From: Bacteriovoracaceae bacterium
GTDB lineage: Bacteria > Bdellovibrionota > UBA1018
Assembly (NCBI GenBank): GCA_947500275.1
Contig: CANMSW010000010.1
Location: 1-21,086 of the forward strand
Length of the DNA: 21,086 bases
Reading direction: 5' to 3'
Below are positions 15,431-21,086 of the stretch, in pieces (the first letter of the stretch is position 1; each line of letters begins with the position of its first letter). Made by a program: the position numbers and the translations under genes. Under the pieces are notes generated by a model, which worked only from the letters and a program-made list of their open reading frames with translations, was not told where the DNA came from and ran no database searches.

Positions 15431-17011
15431 TCAGTCGAGCCATTGAGCCAGAATGGCAATATCGCCACTCTCTCGATCTAAGACCAGCTCGCCAGGAATG
15501 CCGTCGACCTTCTGATTTGAGAGTTTCGCGACTTGGGCTTGCGCTTCGGGCGCTCCGGGTCCGACCTGCAGAGGCAACAAAACGCGTAAGTAATTCGGGG
15601 TATATCCTGCAATCCAACGAACTTTGCCGTCCGGGGCTTTCACTGATCCCTCGAGCAAAATTCCTTGCAGGGTGCGTCCGCTCCCTTTGAGCTGCGTCAG
15701 AGCTTCTTCGTGACGCTGTCGCAAGCGCTCGAAACTCAAGTCCCGGAGCACTTTCGCTCGCCGCGTTCGCTCCTCTTTCGGAACCACGGGTTTGAGCTTC
15801 GTTGCGGGCGTCCCTTCGCGCTCACTGTAAGGAAACACGTGGAGCCGACTCCAAGGGAGCCGCTTCAGCGCCTCTACACCCCACTCGAACTCCTCAAGCG
15901 TCTCCGTCGGGAATCCCGTGATGATATCCATCCCCACAAAGACTCCGCCCGCAGGGGCCGGAAGTTCAGAGACCGACGTCAGGCACTCCTCGACCTGCTC
16001 GTAGGCATACTTGCGCTTCATCGCACGCAAAACGCGCGAGTGTGGGCTCTGTAAAGACACATGATAGTGCGGGCACAGACGGGGTTCCGTGCGCATCAGT
16101 TCTCGAAGTTCGGGCGTCACTTCGGTCGGATCAAGCGAACTGACCCGCAAGCGCTCAAGCGTCGTTTCGTTTAAGATCGCTTTGAAAAGCTCCACATGCT
16201 GGAGGTTAGGCGCCCAATCCGTACCGTAGTCGCCGATATTGGTACCGGTCACAACCACTTCGCGAACCCCCTGCGCTACCAAAGTCTTCACTTGAGCCAC
16301 GACTTCCGGAATTCGCAAACTCCGGTTCGGGCCGCGGCCATAGGGAATCACGCAATAGGTGCAAAACGCGTTACAACCCTCTTGAATCTTCAAGAACGCG
16401 CGCGTCCGCGAAGCCTCGCCTTCGTGCCCAGCCGGAGGAGTGAAAAAGCTTCTCTCCGGGGCCGGCCATTCTCGATCGATCGGATGCCGGGAAAGCATTT
16501 GTCCATAGTTCTGGACACCGCCCAGCACTACTGCCGTGCGGGGGATCTGCGAACTTGTTTCAGGGGTGCTTAAATCAGCAGAAGGAAGTTCTCGAATCGC
16601 ATCCAGGACGAGTTCGACCAATGCTGGTTTACTTTGATTTCCGACGATGAAGTCGACCCCAGGGGTCTTCGCAAGTTTCTCGGGTTCAACTTCGGCGCCA
16701 CAGCCGGTCAACACAACCTTCGCATCCAACCGCGTCCGACCCAGACGACTTGCAAGCTTTCGGCTTTGGCGATCGGCTTCGTCCGTAACCGTGCAACTGT
16801 TGACGATCGCGAGATCAACCGTGTGCTCTTCCGCTGTGCCGTTTAAAGACTCATCTGCGGGTAGCCAACCTCGTTTCTGAAGTTCAGCCTCAATCAACTG
16901 ACTATCGTAGAGATTGGCTTTACAGCCCAACGTCTTCAGAAGGTAGCGCTTGGGTGTGGCAACACTAGATATAGGCTTGGATTCTCCATTGCCCGTTTGT
17001 TTCGAGTTCAT
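15431..17011 (-). CDS. mtaB: tRNA t6A37 methylthiotransferase MtaB
   Basis: MtaB turns t6A at position 37 of tRNA into ms2t6A using two [4Fe-4S] clusters and SAM. The N-terminal MTTase domain has Cys30 (LGCKANLYDSQL), Cys73 (NSCTVTDEAD) and Cys104 (LTGCGAE). The radical-SAM motif is Cys213-x3-Cys217-x2-Cys220 (EGCNAFCTYCVIPYGRG). A TRAM domain lies near 447-505. GCKxNxYDS and the SSLDPTEV stretch point to the MtaB branch rather than MiaB or RimO. At 526 residues it is longer than usual (about 430-450), mainly through an approximately 60-residue insert (141-203) before the radical-SAM domain. The start is the ATG at 17011, which overlaps the mnmA stop as ATGA and has GGAGG (17021-17025) 9 nt upstream; a TTG at 17029 is rejected. 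It is the last gene of the operon. Confidence 0.9.
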   Translation of the reverse strand: MNSKQTGNGESKPISSVATPKRYLLKTLGCKANLYDSQLIEAELQKRGWLPADESLNGTAEEHTVDLAIVNSCTVTDEADRQSRKLASRLGRTRLDAKVVLTGCGAEVEPEKLAKTPGVDFIVGNQSKPALVELVLDAIRELPSADLSTPETSSQIPRTAVVLGGVQNYGQMLSRHPIDREWPAPERSFFTPPAGHEGEASRTRAFLKIQEGCNAFCTYCVIPYGRGPNRSLRIPEVVAQVKTLVAQGVREVVVTGTNIGDYGTDWAPNLQHVELFKAILNETTLERLRVSSLDPTEVTPELRELMRTEPRLCPHYHVSLQSPHSRVLRAMKRKYAYEQVEECLTSVSELPAPAGGVFVGMDIITGFPTETLEEFEWGVEALKRLPWSRLHVFPYSEREGTPATKLKPVVPKEERTRRAKVLRDLSFERLRQRHEEALTQLKGSGRTLQGILLEGSVKAPDGKVRWIAGYTPNYLRVLLPLQVGPGAPEAQAQVAKLSNQKVDGIPGELVLDRESGDIAILAQWLD

Positions 17012-18231
17012 GACTTCTGACCTCCCCAAACATCCTCAGCACCTTGAGCCGTCTTCACGCGATCGACATGCCCTACGGCTCGCGCGCGCCCAAGCACTTC
17101 GCCGCCACTTTCGAAAACGATAACCTCGCCCGCCATTAATGGGACCCGCACATCACCAAAATCCACTAAGAGTCGGTCCCCCTCGAGTGGCAAGACTCGA
17201 GCGACATACTCAGCTGAGCGCTGCGGCCAGGAACTCCCTCCCGGCAACAGACGAAGCTTGCAATCAAGTGAATGAAAAAGGTCGAACGGGCGAACGGTAT
17301 GCAAATCGGCCAAGATCCAACGCGACGCCGGCCAGTCCTGTTGCGATATCGCGACGAAGGAGCCCATCTCCTGATCTAATCGTAGGGCCACGAGCGCTGT
17401 TTTTTCTTGAGTGAACCCCTGCATCTCCGGCGGAACCACACGTCCCGGATAGAACTGCCAACTTCCGCGGTGCTCGCCAACGATACTGCCACTGCCGAGG
17501 CGGATTGCACCTGGATTGTGAAAGTACGAAGGGAGCCTAGGCCTCATCACGGCTTCAACCTCTCGTTCCGACAACAAACACGGCTGCGAGCGCGCCTGAT
17601 CAGGGCCTAGCGTCTCGTCAATCTCGACTGAGAGGCGCTTCACGATGGTTTCCGACAGATTCCCTAAAGGAAACTCAAGACGTGAAAGCTGCGCTTGGGA
17701 AAGCCCGGAAAGATAAGCGGACTGATCCTGATGGGGATTCGTCGCAGCCAACAGCCGATAGACTCCGAGCGAGGGATCATGAGCGATCGACGCACCATGC
17801 CCCGTGGCCACGTGGTCAATTTTGAGGCGATCTGCTTCACGGAGCAGGAGGCCCACTTTAAATTGCGAGTGACAATTAAAGCACGGGGAATTCACCCACT
17901 GTCCTAATCGATCGTGAATGAAGGGGTCTTCTACAAAGGCTTGAAACTCAGATTGCGCTTCAACCACTTCCAAATGAATATCAAGAATTTTGGCTAAACG
18001 AACGGCTTCCGCGACGGACTGATCCGCAGTTTTTCGACACCGGGATAAGAAGGGCGCGCCCGCAGAAGAGAGCTTCAAGTGAACCCCGACTACGTCTCGG
18101 CCTTGCGCACGAAGAAGAGCAGCAACGACAGCGCTTTGAATGCCGCCACTCAACCCCACGAGGACCTTCGATGATCTAGAATCTCGTTTGGCAGAGGTCG
18201 CTTTCGACGAGTAGGTCGCTGCTTGACTCAT
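17008..18231 (-). CDS. mnmA: MnmA-like tRNA 2-thiouridylase with altered PP-loop
   Basis: MnmA adenylates and thiolates U34 of tRNA Lys/Glu/Gln. The 407-residue protein has a PP-loop region (GLSGGIQS, 26-33). It has the CxxC block NSPCFNC (Cys117, Cys120; Cys120 aligns with catalytic Cys102 of E. coli), then DHVATGHGA and DQSAYLSGLSQAQLSRLEFPLG. SQPCLLSERE carries Cys218 (aligning with Cys199), followed by GSIVGEHRGSWQFYPGR. Two departures stand out: the PP-loop Asp (SGGVDS) is Gln32, and the usual YTIGQRKGLG reads FYPGRVVPPE. A 20-residue polar extension precedes the core. It starts by ATGA overlap with iscS and ends by ATGA overlap with mtaB, so translation is coupled. GAGG lies 7 nt before its ATG. 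Function is probably tRNA thiolation, but a diverged paralogue is possible. Confidence 0.8.
   Translation of the reverse strand: MSQAATYSSKATSAKRDSRSSKVLVGLSGGIQSAVVAALLRAQGRDVVGVHLKLSSAGAPFLSRCRKTADQSVAEAVRLAKILDIHLEVVEAQSEFQAFVEDPFIHDRLGQWVNSPCFNCHSQFKVGLLLREADRLKIDHVATGHGASIAHDPSLGVYRLLAATNPHQDQSAYLSGLSQAQLSRLEFPLGNLSETIVKRLSVEIDETLGPDQARSQPCLLSEREVEAVMRPRLPSYFHNPGAIRLGSGSIVGEHRGSWQFYPGRVVPPEMQGFTQEKTALVALRLDQEMGSFVAISQQDWPASRWILADLHTVRPFDLFHSLDCKLRLLPGGSSWPQRSAEYVARVLPLEGDRLLVDFGDVRVPLMAGEVIVFESGGEVLGRARAVGHVDRVKTAQGAEDVWGGQKS
17021..17025 (-). promoter_or_regulatory. ribosome binding site that sets the mtaB start
   Basis: GGAGG on the minus strand lies inside the end of mnmA, 9 nt from the ATG at 17011. 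The alternative TTG at 17029 lies upstream of it and cannot use it. Confidence 0.65.
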
Positions 18232-19562
18232 GATGAAGCCTCGGAGTGAGTGGGCACGCCCGATGAAGTCCGTAGATTTGGAGCGCGCGTCATTCGATGA
18301 ACTACTTTTTCGAGTGTGTCGACGAAACGAGTAACCAGCGCATGCGACGACTCATGGCTAAGTAAACTCTCAGACGAGAAAGACACCCTTAACGAGGCGC
18401 GAGCTTCTTCGCGGGTGCGCCCCATCGCGAGAAGCACATGGGAGGGCTCTAAGGTGCCACTTGAACACGCAGAGCCGGACGAAACCGCAAACCCCTCGAG
18501 GTCGAGCGCGGCCACCAAACCCTCGCCGTCTAGTTCTACGAATGTGATATTTGACGTCCCGGCCAAGCGCGGCGAGCCGCTCCCGTTCAGCAGGACGCGA
18601 TCGCCAAACCTCGCGAGGAGGCCATTTTCGAATGCATTGCGGATCTGCGAAATTGTATTTTGTTTTTCTAAAAGCGTTTCCGAAGTCGCGGCGGCCGCTT
18701 CGCCGAGCAACAGAGCCGCAAGCACGGACGCAGTCCCGCCGCGTTTTCCCTGTTCTGCTTTCCCTAAGATTAAGCGCCCTGGGGCTGCTTTCGAGCCCTG
18801 TGATTGCCCGGGAGACAGCCAGACTCCACCCGAACCCGCCATTCCACCGATCTTGTGCCCCGAGAACGTGACGAAATCACCGCCCAGACGATCGAGTTCA
18901 AGCGGGAGCTTGCCCCAAACCTGGGCCCCGTCAAAATGAACAAGGGCCCCGCAAGCTTTCGCAGCCGAGACCCACGAAGAGACCCTCTCCGCCAGGGAAG
19001 AGGACTCTTCAATCGGGGACGGGCGGTCTAGGATCACACCCGTTTCATTGTTGGCCAGCAAGATTGATATCAACGTGGGAGGAAGGTCACTCTCGAGCGC
19101 ACGCCGATAGTCTTCAAATGAAGGCTGCCCCCTGGAATCCAGAGGAAGCACGGTCACTCGAATTCCACGCTCCCGTGCCCAGTCGATCATCTGAAGGACG
19201 GAGTCATGTTCAGCGGCGGTCGTGACCCAGTGTAGTCCGGAAGGCGAACCTTGAGGGCGATCCAAAATCGCACGAATCACCCATTGGTTGGCTTCAGTCC
19301 CACTGCCTGTGAACAAGAAAGAGCCGCTGCTTTCGACTCGGTTCGAGCGGCGAGCTTCTTCCGAGACCAAGGAATGGAGAATTTGACGACGAGCGCGTTC
19401 TAAGACGCGCTTCGCGTTTTGTCCAAGTGAATGAGGACTTGCGGGATTGAAAGGAAAGCCATCCTCGTTCCGCTCGAGCGCTTCTAAGAGAGCGCGACGA
19501 GCGGACGGATGAAGCGGTAATCCCGCATTTGCGTCAAGAAAGGTCGCGGATTTTGCCGGCAT
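18228..19562 (-). CDS. iscS: cysteine desulfurase (NifS/IscS family)
   Basis: A PLP enzyme that takes sulfur from cysteine and passes it on as a persulfide. From the ATG at 19562 (444 residues) it has FLDANAGLPLHP (start of the fold), GTEANQWV, His119 (AAEHDS), Asn172 (NNETG), Asp211 (HFDGAQ), the PLP lysine Lys237 (SGHKIGG), and the mobile active-site Cys366 (SSGSACSSGTLEPSHVLLAMG). All catalytic residues are kept. The SACSSG loop places it near IscS/NifS class I. A TTG at 19586 would add eight residues deeper into the upstream gene; the ATG, with GGGA 7 nt before it, is preferred and still overlaps iscR by 29 bp. It runs directly into mnmA, as in the YrvO-MnmA pair of Bacillus, implying a dedicated sulfur donor. 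It is about 40 residues longer than E. coli IscS, partly an insert near 68-80 and a Ser-rich tail. Confidence 0.93.
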   Translation of the reverse strand: MPAKSATFLDANAGLPLHPSARRALLEALERNEDGFPFNPASPHSLGQNAKRVLERARRQILHSLVSEEARRSNRVESSGSFLFTGSGTEANQWVIRAILDRPQGSPSGLHWVTTAAEHDSVLQMIDWARERGIRVTVLPLDSRGQPSFEDYRRALESDLPPTLISILLANNETGVILDRPSPIEESSSLAERVSSWVSAAKACGALVHFDGAQVWGKLPLELDRLGGDFVTFSGHKIGGMAGSGGVWLSPGQSQGSKAAPGRLILGKAEQGKRGGTASVLAALLLGEAAAATSETLLEKQNTISQIRNAFENGLLARFGDRVLLNGSGSPRLAGTSNITFVELDGEGLVAALDLEGFAVSSGSACSSGTLEPSHVLLAMGRTREEARASLRVSFSSESLLSHESSHALVTRFVDTLEKVVHRMTRAPNLRTSSGVPTHSEASS

Positions 19563-20043
19563 TCGGCTGTCCCGCAGGTACAACAAGGTTCTCGATGAAG
19601 GCGCCTGTCGAGCGTGGAAGCTCTTGGGTACCCCGAGCCTTGCGGATCAGATCGCCGACTGAAGTCGTAGCGAGGTAATCCTTCATCAATTCGCCGAGGT
19701 TCTCGAAGTAGTTCTTCACCAGCAGAAACTCGAGTGTATCGCTCTTCACATCGTCAGAACCGACAAGATCGCGGGCTGGGTTGATATTCTCACCCACGCT
19801 GATCAGCACGTCTTTAATCGTAATCTCGTCCATCGATCTCGAAAGAACGTAACCCCCGCCTGGTCCACGCACGCTTTTTACGACCGCTCCTTTACGAAGG
19901 CGACGGAAAAGCTGCTCCAAGTAGTGCAGCGAGATCTTTTGACGATCTGATATCTCTTGAAGACGAACGGGACGACCGTTCGAATTAAAAGTCAGATCTA
20001 AAATAGCTCGGACGGCGTACCGTCCTTTGGAGGTCAAGCGCAT
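19534..20043 (-). CDS. Rrf2-family regulator, IscR-like but cysteine-free
   Basis: The start is the ATG at 20043 (MRLTSKGRYAVRAILDL), with AAGGAG 8 nt upstream, giving 169 residues; a longer frame to 20100 lacks such support. The winged-helix DNA-binding part is very close to IscR: MRLTSKGRYAV, ISLHYLEQLFRRLRK (Glu43 kept, which in E. coli sets type-1/type-2 site choice), SVRGPGGGYVLSR. IscR holds a [2Fe-2S] cluster through Cys92, Cys98 and Cys104. Here the region reads NINPARDLVGSDDVKSDTLEF, with Asp92 at the first position, and the whole protein has no cysteine. It therefore cannot bind that cluster and either acts cluster-free or senses something else (compare CymR, also Rrf2). It is the first gene of the iscR-iscS-mnmA-mtaB operon and probably controls it through the repeats upstream. 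Confidence 0.88.
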   Translation of the reverse strand: MRLTSKGRYAVRAILDLTFNSNGRPVRLQEISDRQKISLHYLEQLFRRLRKGAVVKSVRGPGGGYVLSRSMDEITIKDVLISVGENINPARDLVGSDDVKSDTLEFLLVKNYFENLGELMKDYLATTSVGDLIRKARGTQELPRSTGAFIENLVVPAGQPNAGKIRDLS

Positions 20044-20051
20044 GAGGTTCG

Positions 20052-20057
20052 CTCCTT
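20052..20057 (-). promoter_or_regulatory. ribosome binding site that sets the iscR-like start
   Basis: AAGGAG on the minus strand, 8 nt before the ATG at 20043, is the strongest Shine-Dalgarno in the window and fixes the short form of the regulator. Confidence 0.75.
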
Positions 20058-20058
20058 C

Positions 20059-20099
20059 ACACAGATGCGGAGTATCACTAACACAGATGCGGCGTATCA
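20059..20099. promoter_or_regulatory. tandem 19-bp repeats, probable operators of the iscR operon
   Basis: ACACAGATGCGGAGTATCA (20059-20077) and ACACAGATGCGGCGTATCA (20081-20099) differ at one base and are 22 bp apart, about two DNA turns. Each contains an interrupted palindrome; copy 2 on the minus strand reads GATACGCCGCATC, symmetric as GAT.CG.CG.ATC. Copy 2 overlaps the candidate -10 and copy 1 lies in the leader just before the ribosome site. This is the classic layout for an autorepressor. The repeats are seen directly; binding by the Rrf2 protein is inference. Confidence 0.65.
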
Positions 20100-20119
20100 T
20101 TCTCTAGTAACTACGTCAA
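20091..20119 (-). promoter_or_regulatory. candidate promoter of the iscR-iscS-mnmA-mtaB operon
   Basis: On the minus strand TTGACG (20114-20119) is followed after 17 bp by TACGCC (20091-20096). The -35 is strong (five of six) and the -10 poor, as expected where an operator overlaps it. RNA would start near 20084 and carry a leader of about 40 nt. Confidence 0.4.
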
Positions 20120-20128
20120 CTACTCCTG

Positions 20129-20146
20129 TTTTGGGGTCACCCAAAA
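20129..20146. promoter_or_regulatory. 18-bp dyad upstream of the iscR-like promoter
   Basis: TTTTGGG-GTCA-CCCAAAA has perfect 7-bp arms and a 4-bp centre. It lies 9 bp upstream of the iscR-like -35 and between two divergent genes. No U tract lies outside the stem on either strand, so it is a better candidate for a protein site than for a terminator. Confidence 0.4.
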
Positions 20147-20331
20147 AGGCCAATTCCCTTAAGAGTTCATAGGGTTTCAAAGCTGTTCAAACCAGTCAGG
20201 CAATGAAGCCCCTCGTTGAAACCCGGGCCCCCGGTCCCATCGACCCACCCGTCCCCGCTAAAATCGACGATGCACGTTGCCTCCCACTCAAGAACGTTCA
20301 AGAATACTAATGGGTCAGCGGAGGACCCGTA
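20147..20331. other. intergenic stretch upstream of the right-edge gene
   Basis: No supported gene is visible here. It completes the 288-bp gap between the iscR-like ATG and the rightward partial gene. It holds the ribosome-site hairpin at 20312-20328. On the minus strand, at 20236-20265, it also has a short stretch that would read like a calcium-loop peptide (DFSGDGWVDG), probably chance or a gene remnant. No convincing promoter for the rightward gene was found. Confidence 0.4.
20312..20328 (+). promoter_or_regulatory. hairpin presenting the ribosome site of the right-edge gene
   Basis: GGGTC (20312-20316) pairs with GACCC (20324-20328), leaving the loop AGCGGAG, which holds most of the GGAGG Shine-Dalgarno (20320-20324), 7 nt from the ATG at 20332. 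A GGA in the loop of a short hairpin at a ribosome site is the kind of target used by CsrA/RsmA; that role is inference. Confidence 0.4.
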
Positions 20332-21086
20332 ATGATGGCAACCCCCCCTCAAAAGCCGCCTTCCCCCCCTAAATCCGGGGGCAGCCCGTCTGCCTTCACC
20401 CTCGACAAGGACACGACGGGAATGAACGTCCCGAGCGTCACTCAGCTTCTTAACCGAAAAAGTTTCACCCAAGAGATCGAGAAGGGGAAACTGAAGGCCG
20501 CTGCGGGCCTTGCCCCTCCTCCGGCCCCTGGCCCGACCCAAGGCGCGCCAGTCGCCCCCGGGGCTACCCGGTCGGTGACCCAACTCCCCTCGCCAGCCGA
20601 AGCAGGAGGAAAGCACTTTAAGACTGCGAGCGCGCCCGAGCGCGAACAAGGCCTCCTGACACTCAAGCACTGGAGTGACGTTGATATCGCTCAACTCCCG
20701 GGCGGCGCGGGGTTACTGACCCTTTTTCAAGAGGGCCAAAAACTGAACCTCTGGTCCCGCACTTTGATTCTACAGGCCGAGCCTGGTTCAGACCCGGCCC
20801 ACACAGATTATAAAGCGATATCAGCCTGGGGTCCTTCCGATGCGGCACTCCTCTGGGACGGAATCACTTTTCGCGGGGCCACCTTCCCGGTGAACTGGGG
20901 ACAATTGCTTCGCGCCGGTTTTTTCGAGCTCCCGACTGGGAACGCGCAGACGAACGCTGACCCGGAATCCCGTGTTCTCCGGCAGGCGCTCGGGGCGGGA
21001 GACCAGGAAAGCGTTCTCGGAATTCGACTGGGTAATCCGCAAGCCCCGTGGGGCATTGCGATTTGGCTCACGAACGAAGGAATGGG
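20332..21086 (+). CDS. unrecognised proline-rich cytoplasmic protein (3' end off window)
   Basis: An open frame runs from ATGATG at 20332 to the right edge without a stop (251 complete codons). GGAGG stands 7 nt before the first ATG. There is no signal peptide or membrane segment. Residues 1-20 and about 61-95 are Pro/Ala/Gly-rich and probably disordered, flanking a short charged helix (SVTQLLNRKSFTQEIEKGKLK). A folded part begins near 107 (GLLTLKHWSDVDIAQLPGG) and contains TLFQEGQKLNLWSRTLILQAEPG, AALLWDGITFRGATFPVNWGQLLRAGFF and ESVLGIRLGNPQAPWGIAIWLTNEGM, a mixed alpha/beta pattern rich in Trp. The end faintly recalls a GAF-like sensor domain, but I do not claim it. It is divergent from the iscR-like operon. 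The even codon use and good ribosome site support a real gene; its function is unknown. Confidence 0.7.
   Translation, partial: MMATPPQKPPSPPKSGGSPSAFTLDKDTTGMNVPSVTQLLNRKSFTQEIEKGKLKAAAGLAPPPAPGPTQGAPVAPGATRSVTQLPSPAEAGGKHFKTASAPEREQGLLTLKHWSDVDIAQLPGGAGLLTLFQEGQKLNLWSRTLILQAEPGSDPAHTDYKAISAWGPSDAALLWDGITFRGATFPVNWGQLLRAGFFELPTGNAQTNADPESRVLRQALGAGDQESVLGIRLGNPQAPWGIAIWLTNEGM

Noticed and set aside
20044..20100. 19-residue N-terminal extension of the iscR-like gene
   Set aside because: The extension would cover the operator repeats; the inner ATG has AAGGAG and matches the IscR N-terminus MRLTSKGRYAV exactly.
20203..20310. 35-codon plus-strand ORF (MKPLVETRAPG...)
   Set aside because: No ribosome site, low-complexity proline content and no recognisable features; probably chance.
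20167..20694. Minus-strand open frame of 175 codons at the right end
   Set aside because: Most of it lies antisense to the rightward gene with a good ribosome site; the Gly/Arg-rich translation looks like a shadow. Only its 3' tail is discussed as a possible remnant.
1..21086. tRNA, rRNA, CRISPR arrays, insertion sequences or prophage
   Set aside because: Intergenic gaps are short and were read on both strands; no cloverleaf, repeat-spacer array, terminal inverted repeat or transposase/integrase was seen.

Overview
The window looks like a chromosomal housekeeping region of a Gram-negative, diderm bacterium. Three things point to this: BamB and outer-membrane barrel proteins, a LolA/Lsp-type lipoprotein, and signal-peptide-bearing exported enzymes. 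By eye the base composition is moderately GC-rich and even throughout. The mix of an rnc-era-der cluster, species-specific barrel proteins of the kind seen in Bdellovibrionota/myxobacteria-like lineages, and a CymR/IscR-IscS-MnmA order suggests a Bdellovibrionota (Oligoflexia) or 'deltaproteobacterial' relative. This is an inference from gene content, not a database result. I see no phage, transposase, CRISPR array, tRNA or rRNA.

Left part (1-5300): a secreted phospholipase-D-fold protein (+) converges on a leftward yfgM-like/bamB pair (envelope secretion and outer-membrane assembly). A 62-bp divergent promoter region separates this pair from two rightward outer-membrane barrel genes. Centre-left (5300-8850): a leftward rnc-era-der cluster (RNase III plus two ribosome-assembly GTPases) driven by a promoter with a perfect TTGACA box, placed so close to the rnc ATG that the mRNA may be leaderless. 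The RNase III lacks one of the usual catalytic Asp residues.

Middle (8850-15420): a repeat/stem-loop block, a cysteine-rich lipoprotein gene (-), then a rightward run of pirin, a FemAB-like transferase, an EntS-like MFS exporter and a large exported 5'-nucleotidase-type metallophosphatase with a C-terminal CARDB-like domain.

Right part (15430-20100): a tightly overlapping leftward operon iscR-like, iscS-like, mnmA-like, mtaB. It reads as a dedicated sulfur-to-tRNA unit: the desulfurase supplies sulfur for 2-thiouridine (MnmA), and MtaB methylthiolates t6A37. The regulator has no cysteine at all, so it cannot hold the IscR-type Fe-S cluster, and its promoter carries two near-identical 19-bp direct repeats 22 bp apart that look like operators. 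The MnmA has an altered PP-loop. Divergent from this operon, and running off the right edge, is an unrecognised proline-rich cytoplasmic protein (+).

No clear novel multi-gene system is visible. The most promising leads are the cysteine-free IscR and its tandem operator, the atypical MnmA and RNase III active sites, and a recurring short-leader promoter layout.
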